DNA of 64,000 nt from Eutreptiella sp. 'Long Island Sound 2002' (GCA_964036045.1 OZ038399.1:26115349-26179348); one strand, 5' to 3'. Positions 9,537 to 31,921 are shown, numbered from the stretch's first letter. Numbers and translations are program-made. Notes: generated from the letters alone by a model not told the origin.

Positions 9537-10655
9537 TTACTGACACTCAGCAGTTTGCTCAAGGCGAGTACTCAATTTACCGCACTCAGCACTTTGCTGA
9601 GGCCTGTACTCTATTTACTGAACTCAGCAATTTCCTCAAGACCCATACACGGTTTATTGCACTCAACGGTTTACTCAAGGCATGTACTCAATTTACTGCA
9701 CTCAATGGTGTCCTCAAGACCCATACTCAATGTATTGCAATCAACGGTTTCCTCAAAGCCCATACTCAAATTACCGCACTCAGTGTTTTGCTCAGGGTCT
9801 GTACTCAATTTACCGCACTCAGCAGTGTCCTCAAAGCCCATACTCAATTTATTATCATCAGCAGTTTCCTCACGGCCCATACTTAGTTTACCACACTCAG
9901 AAATGGCGCCAATGCCCGTAGTCAATTTACTGCACACAGCAGTGTCCTCAAGGCCCATAGTCAATTTTACAGCAATCAGGAGTTTGCTCAAGGGCTGTAC
10001 TCAATTTACTGCACTCAGCAGTTTACTCAACGTCCCTGCTTCAGTTACTGCACTTACCCAATTTAGTGCACTCAGCAGTTTGCTCAAGGCGAGTACTCAA
10101 TTTACCGCACTCAGCACTTTGCTCAGGGCCTGTACTCAATTTACTGGACTCAGCAATTTCCTTAAGACCCATACACGGTTTATTGCACTCAACGGTTTCC
10201 TCAAGGCATGTACTCAATTTACCGCACTCAGCGTTTTGCTCAGGGTCTGTACTCAATTTACTGCACTCAGCGGTTTGCTCAAGGCCCATACTGAATTTAC
10301 TAGACACAGCGATTTCCCCATGGAAAGTGCCCAATTTATCGCAGGCAGCAGGTTTCTCATAGACTGTACTCAAATTACTGCACTCAGCGGGTTGTTCAAG
10401 GCCCGTACTCAACTTACTGCACTCAGCGGTTTGCTCAAAGCCCGTACTCGTGTTAACTGCACTTACTCAATTTACTGCACTCAGTATTTTTCTGAAGGTT
10501 CGTATTCAATTTATTGCACTCAACGGTGTCCTCAAGACCCATACTCAATGTATTGCACGCAACAGTTTCCTCAAAGCCTGTACTCAAATTACTGCACTCA
10601 GCAGTTTGCTCAAGAGGCCCGTAGTCAATTTACTTCACTCAGCGGTTTCCTCAGG
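9537..10655. repeat. 39-bp minisatellite, second block (~29 units)
   Basis: Same unit as 8070-8913, continuing after the inserted TIR element. Several multi-unit stretches are shared between the blocks (for example 8340-8480 with 10450-10600), which points to duplication or conversion within the array. Confidence 0.9.
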
Positions 10656-10659
10656 GCCA

Positions 10660-12700
10660 GCACTCCCTAACCCACACCCACAACCCTCTGAGCTGTGCCT
10701 ACCCTGACCCCCCCTTGAAATCTCCCCCCGTAGTGCGCAACGGTCGCCCCCCTGGGGGGGGGGTTTGGCATGGGGGGGGGGGGGGAGACGGCCAAGTGAC
10801 AGTCTCCCCCCTCCGGGGGGGGGGGGGATTCATGACACACCTTCCACACTAATATCTAGAGTTGCTTTGCAAAAAACTTGCATGGGCCCCAGCACGATTC
10901 GCCCCAGCACTGTTGTGGGCAAGGACTGCAAATGGGGATGCATCAATGGACAAGGGGGAGATGGGGTGCTACACTGTAAGCCCCAAATGTTGGAGCCTCA
11001 AGGCTTGGCCCATGTGTTGGTCAACGGATGTGTGAAGGGTGTGTGGTGCTGATGAGCAGTACAGAACCCACCAAGAGCGATCAAAAAGGTGACGGGAACA
11101 AGGCAAAGATTGCACAACATGATCTGTGCATCAGGAGACGTGAGGCGGGAATGCTTTGCCTCCCCTCAGAACCCGCACCTCTGCAGAGGAGGTCGCGAAT
11201 GCTTCGAAAAGGAAACGAGGACACTGCTGTTCACCACCACTGCTGTGGCCAGCTGCGGTCAATGACTGCGATTTCGGTCAATCACCACCCGCTACCGTTT
11301 GCTGATCAGCTGCAGTGAAGCGGTGGACAATTCTTGAGGATCAGGCGCTGCGGATCGGGGACACGCGAGGCGTGCTTGTCTGCCCCGCGTAGACATGAAG
11401 CCCTTCTGTTTGTGAACCCCTTGGGCCCCTCTTCCCGGGTCTGTACATCAGGTGCTCACGTTGACCGGGTTGATTTGTCACCCATGCGTTCCCCCCTTGT
11501 CTGATCCCAAATACATTTGGCGGTTGTGGGTTGGCGGCAGTGGGTGATAGCAACAGTTTTCTCACGGCCCAGCCCAATCATCTCGGGGGATGGTGCCTGC
11601 GTCTCCTTGGACAAGGGGATGTCCCTGACGTTGGCTGACCTTCTGATGGACAGGGGGCAGAGGTGCATTGGGATTTGGGAGGAACTAAGAAGGCGGTTGG
11701 GCGGGTGCCAAATGAGATCAGGGCGATTGCTGTTGGCGGGGCAGTGACGGAAAGGGAGACAGTGGGTGCCCTGCAGGCAGAGCCCGGGGAATGCATCTCC
11801 GGGGGGGAATGCATCGCAGCAAAAAGGCAGTCACTGCTAAGGCGGTCACTGCTAAAGCGGTCACTGCTAAGGCGGTCACTGCTAAGCAGCGGGCTGCCCT
11901 ACAGGAAACAGGGTTTGTTTTCCTTCTTAAATCTTCACCCCATGAAACTGCTCTTGCAAATGCAGCTGCTTTGGATGCAGACTTCTCAGCGCCGTCATTT
12001 TCCCCATCCCATCCCTGACACCAGCCCCGTCCAGACGAAGGGCGCAAATTGAAAAATATCCAAAAACTTGAAGTGCACTCTTTTGCGGTGCCACAACGTG
12101 AGGCAGGGGCATACCCCCACCCCCTATCAACCCCCCAACTGCGACACCCCCTCTGACTGTTGCCCTTCCTATGTCAAGGGGGGGCTGGCAGCGGCAATGA
12201 CAAGGGGTGAAGGGAGGGAGATAATTTGACAAGAATGACAACGTGCGCTGCACTGCTGCGTGCTGCATGCATTGAAGGTCATGGCAACAGAAGCCGGCTG
12301 AGGTGTCCACTTTCTTTTTGTCACACAGTGGAGACACTCTTGCCGGTGTGTAGACATGGACATTTTGTGCGCAACCCGCAGTCGCCACCAGAGGGCTTTG
12401 GTTCGTGCGCACAAAACTTTCCTGACGATCCACAGGCGACAGGCTTTTTGTGGCTTCCATGGGATCTGCACACGTGTGTATGCAAAGAAAAAGGGGCGAA
12501 GGCAGGGAGAGGGCGATGAAGGACCCGCCTACCTGAGCCGCCACCCCCCACCACTGACTGCCATGTGCGAAGCGTGTCCACCACACGCACACACGTTGTA
12601 ACACACATATCCACCATCAGCTGATCACCAACTGCCAGGGTGTAGCGAGAGAGAGAAAACAAACACAAAACCTGTGTCCCGCTGGCCCTGCCCTGCCTGC
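10660..12700. other. Intergenic DNA, no supported gene
   Basis: Poly-G/C block at 10718-10828 with a GACGGCCAAGTGACAGTCTC core. A 15-bp tandem repeat (GCGGTCACTGCTAAG, four units) is at about 11827-11886. Several ORFs of 75-225 aa are open in overlapping frames on both strands, with no motif or codon signal that favours one. Confidence 0.5.
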
Positions 12701-12714
12701 TTCTACCATCGTTA

Positions 12715-13097
12715 CCCCCCCCCCTTGCGCAAGCACGGCCGCGGTCCCAGAAGTCAGGCCAAAACGGCGGTTCAACGCCCACCCCGTGCTTAGACAAGGC
12801 CGTGCATGCGCGTGACACATGTGACAGCCAGACCGGGAATAACATTGTTAGCCGTGGCTGAAAATCACATCAGAACAAGCAGCATGGGGTTCCAATGTGT
12901 AGTAAAATGTTGTTATGAACAGAATGCACCATCACAGACATGAATGAGCCCCTCTTTCCCTGTACAAACGCTCTACAGACACCCAATCCTCCATTCTGGA
13001 CCACAAAAACAGTGGTCCCAAAATTTCCTCAAAACGGCGGTTCAACGCCCACCCGGTGCTTAGACAAGGCCGTGCATGCGCAAGGGGGGGGGGGGGG
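12715..13097. mobile_element. Poly-C/poly-G-capped palindromic element, copy 1 (383 bp)
   Basis: Left end: C10 (12715-12724) then TTGCGCAAGCACGGCC. Right end: GGCCGTGCATGCGCAA then G14 (13084-13097). The 16-bp inner arms are inverted repeats with one mismatch. An internal copy of the right arm (GCTTAGACAAGGCCGTGCATGCGC) lies at about 12790-12812, so the left end can also form a short hairpin of about 100 nt. Non-coding. Same design as 13430-13801, 20541-20935 and 20951-21279. Confidence 0.75.
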
Positions 13098-13429
13098 TAC
13101 AACCGGTAAACCGGTACCCCAATCAGCCATAATCTGAATGCTGCTCTGTGGACATGCCACAGAGTGTCGCAGTTAACACTGCACAACACATAATTGCTCG
13201 CAGACAATCGAGTGATGGCATCATCGCCAGCCCCACTGCAACGCATTGCCACGGTCTTTCGGGGCATTCCGCTGGTGCAGGTCGGCGTGCTCTGAGAGCA
13301 AGGTCTGCCTTGTGATGAAGGCCCCTTTTCAACGGCGTGCCCAACAAAGAATCCACCGATACAGGACACGGGGGTGGACAGGTGCCCATGATGACGACCC
13401 CATCAGTGCTCACAGGCTGTTTCCTCCGA

Positions 13430-13801
13430 CCCCCCCCCCCTTGCGCAACTGCGGGCAAAGAGGAAAATGACGGTCACACAGGGTCACCGACTCAGACAAG
13501 GCCATACTTGCGCGCGACCCATGGCACCCCGTATGTGGTATACGAAAGCTGAGGTGGATGATAAATTGTCAGAAGTTGAGGAGCTTTGAGTCAGAATCAG
13601 TACCGGTGTCATGACCAGAACCAGAATCAGAATCAGGCTTTGCATTTGCAGGGCATGACCCAGCGCCTCCTTCCCTCTGCTATCGGCACACAGTTGCGTC
13701 ACGTTACATGCTTAACCGCAAAAACTGTGGTAAGAAAAACAACAGCAACAGGGGGTAGCCGCACTTGGACAAGGCCATACTTGCAGCGGGGGGGGGGGGG
13801 G
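13430..13801. mobile_element. Poly-C/poly-G-capped palindromic element, copy 2 (372 bp)
   Basis: Left end C11 (13430-13440) then TTGCGCAACTGCGGGC; right end ACTTGGACAAGGCCATACTTGCAGC then G14 (13788-13801). An internal arm copy CTCAGACAAGGCCATACTTGCGCG is at about 13492-13515. The inverted match of the outer arms is weaker than in copy 1, but size and internal layout agree. Confidence 0.6.
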
Positions 13802-16800
13802 TTGTACAATGACATTTTTGTTGTGCAAAGCAGCCCTTTTTTGCATCATGGTTAAAAGGGTCCGTTGGGTGAGCTGTGAAAGGCACAGCTCGTCAGTCAG
13901 TCTGCACAGTGATCACAAAGTGACGCTTTCAAGGATCCGGTCATCCCACGGAGTGGGACTGCCCATGCCTGCAAATGTGCCACACAACTGTGACATGCCT
14001 TGCTTGTGTCAATTGGAGGCAACGGAGAGGCCTTGAAATTTGGAAAACATGCACACCCCATCTCCCAGAGGCTACTTGCTTCTCCTGCAGCGCCCCGCCT
14101 TTTCAACCCACCGCAGCTAAAAAGTCGTCACACAGTGCCTGAAATTCTGGGTTAACAATGTGCCAGAAGACCCCTGCTGTGCTTTGATCTCTATGCAGCA
14201 CGCACAGTATGTCCGATGCCCCTACGCCCCGATGCCCCCTCCTCCCCCCCCCCCCCTTCCCAATGTGTTCACTTTCACGGCTACCGCCTTCCCACCTGCT
14301 ATGACAGACCCACAGCCATTGCAGCAGGTCATCTTTGACCGCAAGCAGAGGCTTTGGAAACAACATTCGGCCTGAGGTCGGGAGGGTTCGGTTCGGGGCA
14401 TCAAGTCAGCGTGAGGATTGAAGGGGAGGGGGGGTGGGGGGTCAGTGAGGGAGGGAGGAAGGGCGGGGGGGGGGGGGGGTGCGTGGGAGGATGGAGGCTT
14501 GTGCACTGTGACTGTCTGATTTGTCTAGCTGGTGTGCTTGTTTTTTGTCACTTGTGGTTTTTGTCTTTTTGTTTGTTTGTGTGTTGTTTCGCTATTGAAG
14601 GGGAGGGGGGGTGGGGGGTCAGTGAGGGAGGGAGGAAGGGCAGGGGGGGGGGTGGGTGCGTGGGAGGATGGAGGCTTGTGCACTCCTGACTGACGAAGGC
14701 TCATCCCCCCACACCGCTGCCCTTGCACAACAAGAAGAAGGCCCTCGGGACCACCAGCCCCTCAGGCTACACTCGGGAATGATGCCCATCCCCCTCCCAA
14801 GGGGAGGGGTCCACCCAAATTGTTGTGCGCATTGCTGTGCTGCTTTCGCTGTTGATGGCCCTTGACGCACAGGCTGGTCTGCACAGACGTGTGCTCAAGA
14901 ATGTGGCAATGGTGTCCTGCATGGCAGAAAGCAGATGCTCTCGTATGCCCGCATCACAGCACCGCGCCTGTCGACCGGCAGCTGCTGTCGATCTCTGAGC
15001 AAGGGCAATCCGCATTCATTGGGTTCGGCACTGGCCTGGCATTCGAAGCCCTGCTCCTCGATTCGAGAATTCGGGGCACCTTTCGACTGCTTGGACGGAA
15101 GTTTCCGCTGCGTTCGCCAGAGAGACTCGCTCAGGGCACAGTGGTGGGCAGGAGCGGATTCCTTTATCTACAGTGGTCTGTGCTTGCGTGTGGGTGCCAA
15201 TACCAAGGGAGGCCCCCTGTGCTGTGCGGCGACATGCAATGTTCCGCTCTCAACACGGAGCTTCTTTGCAAACACCCCCTTGCGTCATTTGTGGGTGGAT
15301 TCATGCGGCGTCAGTTGACGCACCCATGCACACATACCCCTCGCAAAGGATAGCGCCGTCGATATGCCCTCCTCGCCGCCGCCAATCCGTCAGGCGAAGG
15401 GGCTGGGGGCGAGGGGAAGGATTGCTATTTGGCGAGGGGGCACGTGGTATGTGCAATGTGTGCCAAGGTGATCCCTTCCAGTCATTCACAACCGTGAGAT
15501 GAAATGTGTGCCGTGCACGCACGACAGTCGGTGTGCGCGTGCGCGCCAGGCTTCACGGCGCGTGTGTTGGACAGGGTACGCGGTGGCCAGCAGCCCCGAG
15601 TCCATCCTGAGACGTCCTGGACGCGGTGGCATGCCCGGGTTACAGTCGCGTCCAAACCTGCTGCAGGACACACCCCCATGCCATATCACGCCACCCCCAT
15701 TCTGGAGTTGCCTCTGCAATCCTCTTGCAACATAGTTCATCAGAGTCGCGACCACGGGCACAGGAATTGACAGCGTTCTCACCAGCACCCTGGCAAGGCA
15801 GGGATACGGGCAATCGCCACCCACACAGGGGGGGGGGGGGGATTGCAAGTTGAGACTGCAAAAAATGCGATGCAAAAAAAAATGCACATGAAAGGATTTG
15901 CACCCCCCCCCCCTGTCAAAATGGTGCATGTGACACAAATTTGTCCATGGATTGCCACAATAACAAGAATCTGAAGGCAAGACAGAGGCAAAAAAAACAT
16001 GTAAAAAAAATGCAAAAGATCTAAAAACAAAACCGCCTCCTTGAGATGCAAAAAAATGTAAAAACAGTGCATTTGCACGCCCCAACCCCCCTAACCCGGT
16101 TAGGGGGAGGTTTGGGATGGGGACGTTTTGCGTACAAAAGGGTGGCTGGGGAACCCGCCAGTGTGAGCACCACATCTGTTCAGAAACAACTGTTTCCCTG
16201 GATGGTACGCATTCATTGGCCAGGCGTCCATGGGCACACACCATATTCTTGCCAAAGAATTGAAGGGGGAGGGGGGGGCGCTGCTGGCTCGATAAGCCAG
16301 ACCCAGATGATCCACATATATGAAATGAGTGCCCCAATGACAAGGCCCTGACAATGGCTGTGCACATGCCTTCTTCCACAAAATCACCACTTCTTCGTCG
16401 GTCGGACACGTGAGGGCTATCGCTTCTGAGAGCACTGCACTGAGTGGCAGCAACCCCCATGCCCTGGCCTTTTTGGCCGTCAACCGCCGCCCCCGCATCA
16501 GCCCCCCCCTGCGACGGTGCAGGCCACTTCGGATAGTTCAATGGCCAACAAGTCCAGTGCCCAAATGGTCCGATGGCAAAAAACCCCCCGTCACCCCAAC
16601 TCCGATGCCGTGGCGGCTGTGGCCTTCAGCCAAAGTCCCGACAGCAACAAGAAGCAAAAAGCGCGCGTGTATCATCCACAACTGATGGCGAGCATCGGAG
16701 CATTCCGCCGAAAGGGGGAGCTGGTTCAGAAGGGGGAGGAGGGGGACTCCACAGAGATGAGGCACAAGGTCACCGTAAAGTTCGTATCCGACCGCCGAGA

Positions 16801-17122
16801 CCCGCGGGTTGGCCGCCAGTGCGCGGCCGCGAGTCCCGGTCGAGTGACCCTCTCGCCACAGAGGGAGGGGGTGAGGCAGCGGGCCGTGGGGCCTTCATCT
16901 GCGGGGGCGGGACGGGGAGTGCGATCGAAGAAGGAGCCCAACGCAGACCAAACATCGTGGGACAGAAACGCCGTAGTTTAGACCAAAAACCTGCCAAAAT
17001 GCTGCCAAACCCTAAAAACTGGTGCGCGCATGGGGGACTGGGGCAAAGCTCACTGCGGACGGGGGTGGGCAGTCGTGGGGGGACGGGGGGGGGGGGGGCA
17101 GCCCACCAGGGCCCCCAATGCC
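13802..17122. other. Intergenic DNA downstream of GGPPS, no supported gene
   Basis: Besides the G-rich direct repeat, it holds a G-run/C-run pair at 15828-15841 and 15903-15914 that forms an imperfect inverted repeat (outer CAGGG..., inner TTGCAA/TTTGCA). Long ORFs (for example 15486-16541, minus) cross homopolymers and simple repeats and show no recognisable domain. Confidence 0.5.
14417..14684. repeat. ~90-bp G-rich direct repeat
   Basis: The block beginning ATTGAAGGGGAGGGGGGGTG and ending GGAGGCTTGTGCACT occurs at about 14417-14505 and again at about 14595-14683, differing mainly in G-run length. Confidence 0.8.
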
Positions 17123-27309
<10,187 letters not shown>

Positions 27310-28760
27310 GGGGAGGCTGTGCAGTCACCACGTGCCACTCAATGATACCCATTCCTGTCACATCTACAACTCGGCAGGAACCAGCTGCATACAGCGTACG
27401 TATGACTGATTGCAGGGCCCCTTGTAGGACCCGGATCATGTGTGACATGGTGGACGCTTGTGGCAAGTCTTGTCACGTGCACTACATTTCGAACAATGCC
27501 CATACCCATGTACCACGAGCAGGTGATTCTCGCACTGCCGGGGGGCAGCTCACAATGCAAACCAGCAGTAAAGCACGAGTTGCAGGTGATGCACAGTGGG
27601 CCATGAAGCAACGGATACTCAGCTGCCGAACTCCCCCCGTGTCACAGGCGACCGGTCACTGCTCATCATTGTTCTGCTGCACTGCAGCACTTCCAAACCA
27701 ATACTAAATGTTGCCTTGAGTTCGCCCACAGGCTATCAAATGTCTCTTAGGCTGGTTTGGGTCAGCTCATCCCCCTCCCGCAGAACCCGGTTACGCCCAC
27801 GCTCTGTGGGGAAGGAAGGACGTACACACTGTCTCCTGTAACAGCCACCAGGTGCTTGCTCTGCTGGTGGAGCAACCGGCATCAACACTGCAGATGCTAT
27901 TTTGAATCCCAGCAGGGCACTCCTAGTACGAGGAGGACATGCGCCCCCACCCCACCACGCAGTGTCGGTGGCGGGGCGCAGTGCTACAAGCAGGGGGTCC
28001 ATTTTGCCATCCAGTGATGTGTGTGTGTGGGGGGGGGGGGGGTTCGCCCATGGACAATTTTGCCGAGCATAATTTTGCCAGGGGACCATTTTGCCACCAC
28101 TGAAATCCCCAAAGCTCAAAGTGCCATATACCCAAATGACTGCAATAAAACACACAAAACATGCGCAAAAACGAGACTCCAAACTTGCAACACACATTGC
28201 CACAGCATGGTCACAGAAATGCTGCCAAAATCCCATCAGGAACGCCACCTGAAAGCAGTGGTGCATGTGACAGCCTTATGCACGGGTACCTCTCGAGGAC
28301 ACAACCCCCCAAACTTCAATGGGGAAATCTTCACCACCTTTCTCAACAGCGAAATTTTCCCCACAAAATTCTGCCCTGGCGAAAATTTCCCTCCCTCTGT
28401 AGGAACGGATGCTATCCTTTGCTGGTGGCAACCAGCCTTGCGACAAGCTTCTGGCGTCTGTCACATCAGACATGACCACATGGAAGTTGGCACTCTGGAC
28501 TCGTGCGCTGAATGCACTGACTTCTGGGTGTGACGGGAACGGATATTGCTGAGTGGCACAAGGTAGAACGAAAACTGGTTCCCACCCCAAAGCGGAGGAC
28601 GTCTGGCGGCAAGCTGCAAGGCTGCAATTGTGGCTGGCCTGGCACGCTCCGGGTGCCGACACATGGCGGCCCGGGGTGTACAATGGCCATGCCAAGAAGA
28701 GTAACACTCATTGAGAATCACATCAAAACAATCAGACGTGCTCCAAGCAGATTGCTACTC
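27310..28760. other. Region upstream of GGPPS, no supported gene
   Basis: Would hold the GGPPS promoter and any targeting exon; neither can be placed from sequence alone. Contains the transposon-end-like block at 28026-28400. Confidence 0.4.
28026..28400. mobile_element. Transposon-end-like sequence: poly-G, TTCGC, then iterated ATTTTGCC
   Basis: A G run (about 28029-28042) is followed by TTCGCCCATGG and three spaced AATTTTGCC units (28055-28100). At 28350-28400 related GCGAAATTTTCCCC units appear in the other sense. The block 40710-40819 has the same design (G12, TTCGCAATGGG, repeated TTTCGC/GCGAAAT). This suggests two ends of one non-autonomous element, with subterminal repeats as transposase-binding sites. 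Confidence 0.5.
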
Positions 28761-29190
28761 TAAGCAGAAACATGCGTTCATCAGCATTACCCATCCTCTC
28801 TTTCCCAATGCAACCCATATCTAGGGGTGGGGGCGGGGCGCCATAAAGGCTGGAGGAGTATGACGGTTCGTACTTCCGTGTGTACAGACGTGTCCACCTT
28901 TTGAGGAGGGAGTCCTCCCCTTGTGGATAGGTGGGTTGGTTGCGTGAAAAATGTAAGTCGTGTACAAAAAAATTGTCTAGTCATGTAATTTTTTTTTGCG
29001 GTAAGGGCGTGTATTTTTTTTTTGCAGTAAGTCGTGTAAATCATAAAAAAAAATTGAAAATTGAAAGAAATGCAACCTTTGCAATACATGCGCAATATGT
29101 ACAGCTGCAAGTTCCGTACGGCACCCCATAGCGACCTTAACGATGGGACGCCGAGTCCACAAAGCACACAGTACTCTGCGTGGCCACCAA

Positions 29191-29900
29191 TTAGTTGGGA
29201 CTCGGCCAATATAACATAGTCTCACATGGTGTCATTGGCACTAGACACAAAATCAGGCCCAAGAAAAGACACCTGACAGGGCCATGGCCAACATCCAGTG
29301 TGCCAGCACGGGGAACAAAATCAGGCTCAAGAAAAAGAGTCCTGACAGGGCCATGGCTAACGGTAGTGCCACCATTATAGGCCACCAAGGCACTAATGTG
29401 GGGCCAATATAACATAGTTTCATAGGGTGTCATGGGCACGAGACAGAAAATCAGGCTCAAGAAAAGAGTCCTGACAGGGCCATGGCCAACATCCAGTGTG
29501 CCAGCACTGGGAACAAAATTAGGCTCAAGAAAAAGAGTCCTGACAGGGCCATGGCCAACATCCAGTGTGCCAGCACTGGAAACAAAATTAGGCTCAAGAA
29601 AAAGAGTCCTGACAGGGCCATGGCTAACGTTAGTGCCACCATTATAGGCCACCAAGGCACTGATGTGGGGCCAATATAACATAGTTTCATAGGGTATCAT
29701 GGGCACGAGACACAAAATCAGGCTCAAGAAAAGAGTCCTGATAGGGCCATGGCCAACATCTAGTGTGCCAGCACTGGAAACAAAATCAGGCTCAAGAAAA
29801 AGAGTCCTGACAGGGCCATGGCCAACGCTAGTGCCACCATTATAGGCCACCAAGGCACTGGTATGGGGCCAATATAATAGCAATCTTATATGCTCCACCA
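29191..29900. repeat. 69-bp tandem repeats in a higher-order array
   Basis: The 69-bp unit (CAGGGCCATGGCCAACATCC ... AAAGAGTCCTGA) is grouped into ~240-bp blocks containing CACCATTATAGGCCACCAAG and CAATATAACATAGT. The period is a multiple of 3, which leaves a 248-aa minus-strand frame open (29191-29937). That is probably a repeat artefact, though transcription cannot be excluded. Confidence 0.85.
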
Positions 29901-29951
29901 TTGGTATACCAAACGGGCGGAGGAAAATACAGCCCACAAAACATGCACCCG

Positions 29952-30617
29952 CTACAAGTAGTTGCAGAATGCACGCTTGTAGATCAAGTCCGTTTTTGTG
30001 TCGCTAGACTTGGGCTTTGCACCAGGATTGGGGTTAAACTGACAAGCGGCGCGCAACTCTGCTACTAGCTGCTTGGACAGGTCATTGATGAAAAGGTGGT
30101 CACGCTCTAGCTGGCTAGATGCATCTCCTAGGTAGCCATCCGGCACCTTGCGCCACTCTCCACAGATGAGGACCTTGAGACGGGTGTCCTTCTCTGTGGG
30201 AGTGGCCATGGAAGGTTGCAGCCTGGCCTCCGAGCTTTCCACGCTCTGCTCGTCGGAGGCCTCCTTGCCTTCGAGTGGGGTGGGGGTGGCCTCAACACTC
30301 TCCTCGATAGCCAAAAGTGCACCTTCAACTTGGGTGCTGGGGGGGGACTCAAGAGGGCTAGGAAGCTCGGTCACGCCCTCCACATCATCACCGAGCGCTT
30401 CAACGGCCCGCACAGTACGATCAGCATTAACAATGCCGAGCACATATTCCACAAAACCGGCACCCATTGGGACGAGGGGCACATCAGAAAAAGTACCCCG
30501 GTGCTCCACCACCAGCTTCGCGATGTTCAAGCTTTGAAAACCACAAGACCAACCGTCCGTTTGGAATCCCAAGGCGCGGTGCTTGGTGGTTGGCGAAAGC
30601 TTCCTCATGGCCATCAA
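29952..30617 (-). pseudogene. Truncated Ulp1/C48-like cysteine protease ORF
   Basis: A 221-aa ORF. Near its start it has QTDGWSCG (Gln19, Cys25), matching the Q-x5-C catalytic pair of C48 (Ulp1/SENP) peptidases. The upstream part that would supply the catalytic His and Asp is missing: the ORF begins inside 48-bp repeats. Residues 70-160 are acidic and disordered; the C terminus is basic. Such proteases are common in transposable elements of algae and dinoflagellates (family knowledge), so this is likely a transposon fragment, not a host SUMO protease. Confidence 0.5.
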
Positions 30618-30725
30618 GTGCGTGGATTGAGAGTCCCTAACCCCAACTCAAGGGGCCACGCAACAAAGCGTGGATTGCGAGTCCCTAACCCCAACTCAAG
30701 GGGCCACGCAACAAAGCGTGGATGG
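30617..30725 (+). repeat. 48-bp tandem repeat (CGTGGATTGCGAGTCCCTAA...)
   Basis: About 2.3 units with AACCCCAACTCAAGGGGCC in each. Further units or fragments lie at 47865-47936 and 43845-43878, and a relative at 4940-5002. Confidence 0.8.
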
Positions 30726-30959
30726 CGCCTCCCAAACCTAACCTTGACAAAAAAAAGTCTGGTTCCTTAAGGACCGTCCCGCAAAGGGGGACAAAATCAG
30801 AAGTGGCTACCTCACCCCTGCCTTCTCGGGGGCCCAGAAGAGAGTGGAAGTGCCACGTGACCCCTGCATTCTCGGGGGTCCCCAACGCCAAGCGCGGGGA
30901 AAAAATCAGAAGTGGCCCACAAGTGGGCACATCGCCTACAAGCATGCATTTTCAGTAAA

Positions 30960-31760
30960 ATTATATTGCCTTCGGCAAGGCACCTCGAAGAGGGGAGAGG
31001 AACAACCATTTTTGAGCTGCCAAGGCTATAAAACTACATAAGCAAGTTGTGCCCCAGCCCCTTGGAGAGACCCCACCCCACCCCGACACCCAAATAGGGT
31101 GAAAAACACATAAAGAGGGGCTAAAACATGCTTTACATCGGATATTTGATCATTTTGGATTGTCACAGTATCAAAAAAATCAGTTTTCGAAATTTCCATT
31201 ATTGAGCTGCCGAGGCTGGAAAACTGCATTAGCAGGTTGTGCCCAGGCCCCTTTGGGAGCCCCCCCCTCATCCCCCCCCCCACACCCAAATAGGGTGAAA
31301 AACACATAAAGAGGGGCTAAAACATGCTTTACATAGCATATTTCATCATTATGAGTGGTCACAATATCAAAAAAATGGTTTGCAAAATTTTCCATTTTTG
31401 ACCTGTAGAGGGTGGAAAACTGGGAAAACTGCTCAAGCAGTTTGTGCACACACCAAATGCCATTGAACCACCTGGGCCCATGGCTCGGGCTAGATGGGCC
31501 CAGTGGCCACTACGTGGGTGCCCATGGGCGCTCAAGTACCCGTATTGTCACCAAATGATCACCCAAACCCAACCTAGGGGCAACAGAAGGGTTTTGGAAT
31601 AAGTCGAAATGTGAAAAAATTTTCAGGTGCCACGAGATAGCCTACACAACAACAATTTTGGGGCTTTCGGAGGGCCCATGGCACAGGCTACATAGGCCTA
31701 GCCGCCACTACGTGGCCACTGGTGGGCACATCGCCTACAGGCATGCATTTTCAGTAAAAT
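30960..31760. mobile_element. Third copy of the CACCTCGAAGAGG element, flanked by 41-bp direct repeats
   Basis: Left end TATTGCCTTCGGCAAGGCACC at 30965-30985 as in 57268-57292. The interior contains two tandem ~190-bp units (31010-31200 and 31201-31395) also present once at 57310-57540. The expected right TIR is absent. Instead the sequence GGTGGGCACATCGCCTACA...CAGTAAAATT occurs immediately left (about 30922-30962) and right (about 31721-31761). Confidence 0.6.
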
Positions 31761-31921
31761 TGGTAATTGTTTCTTTGCGATAAGGTCATGTAATTTTTTT
31801 GATTTTGCGGTAAACGCGTGTAGGAAAAAATCGTCACATGTTGTAATTCTTTTTTTGCGGTAAGTTGTGTAATTTTTTTTGCGGTAAGCGCGTGCGGGGT
31901 GAGGTGGGTAGCCAGTTTGGC

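Noticed and set aside
8309-10670. ORFs of 90-422 codons in the 39-bp minisatellite as protein genes
   Set aside because: Open on both strands because the period is a multiple of three; no unique flanking coding sequence.
15486-16541. 351-codon minus-strand ORF downstream of GGPPS
   Set aside because: Crosses homopolymers and simple repeats, overlaps ORFs in other frames, and no domain is visible.
29191-29937. A CRISPR-like array at the 69-bp repeats
   Set aside because: Repeats are contiguous and unit variants carry no unique spacers; the context is eukaryotic.
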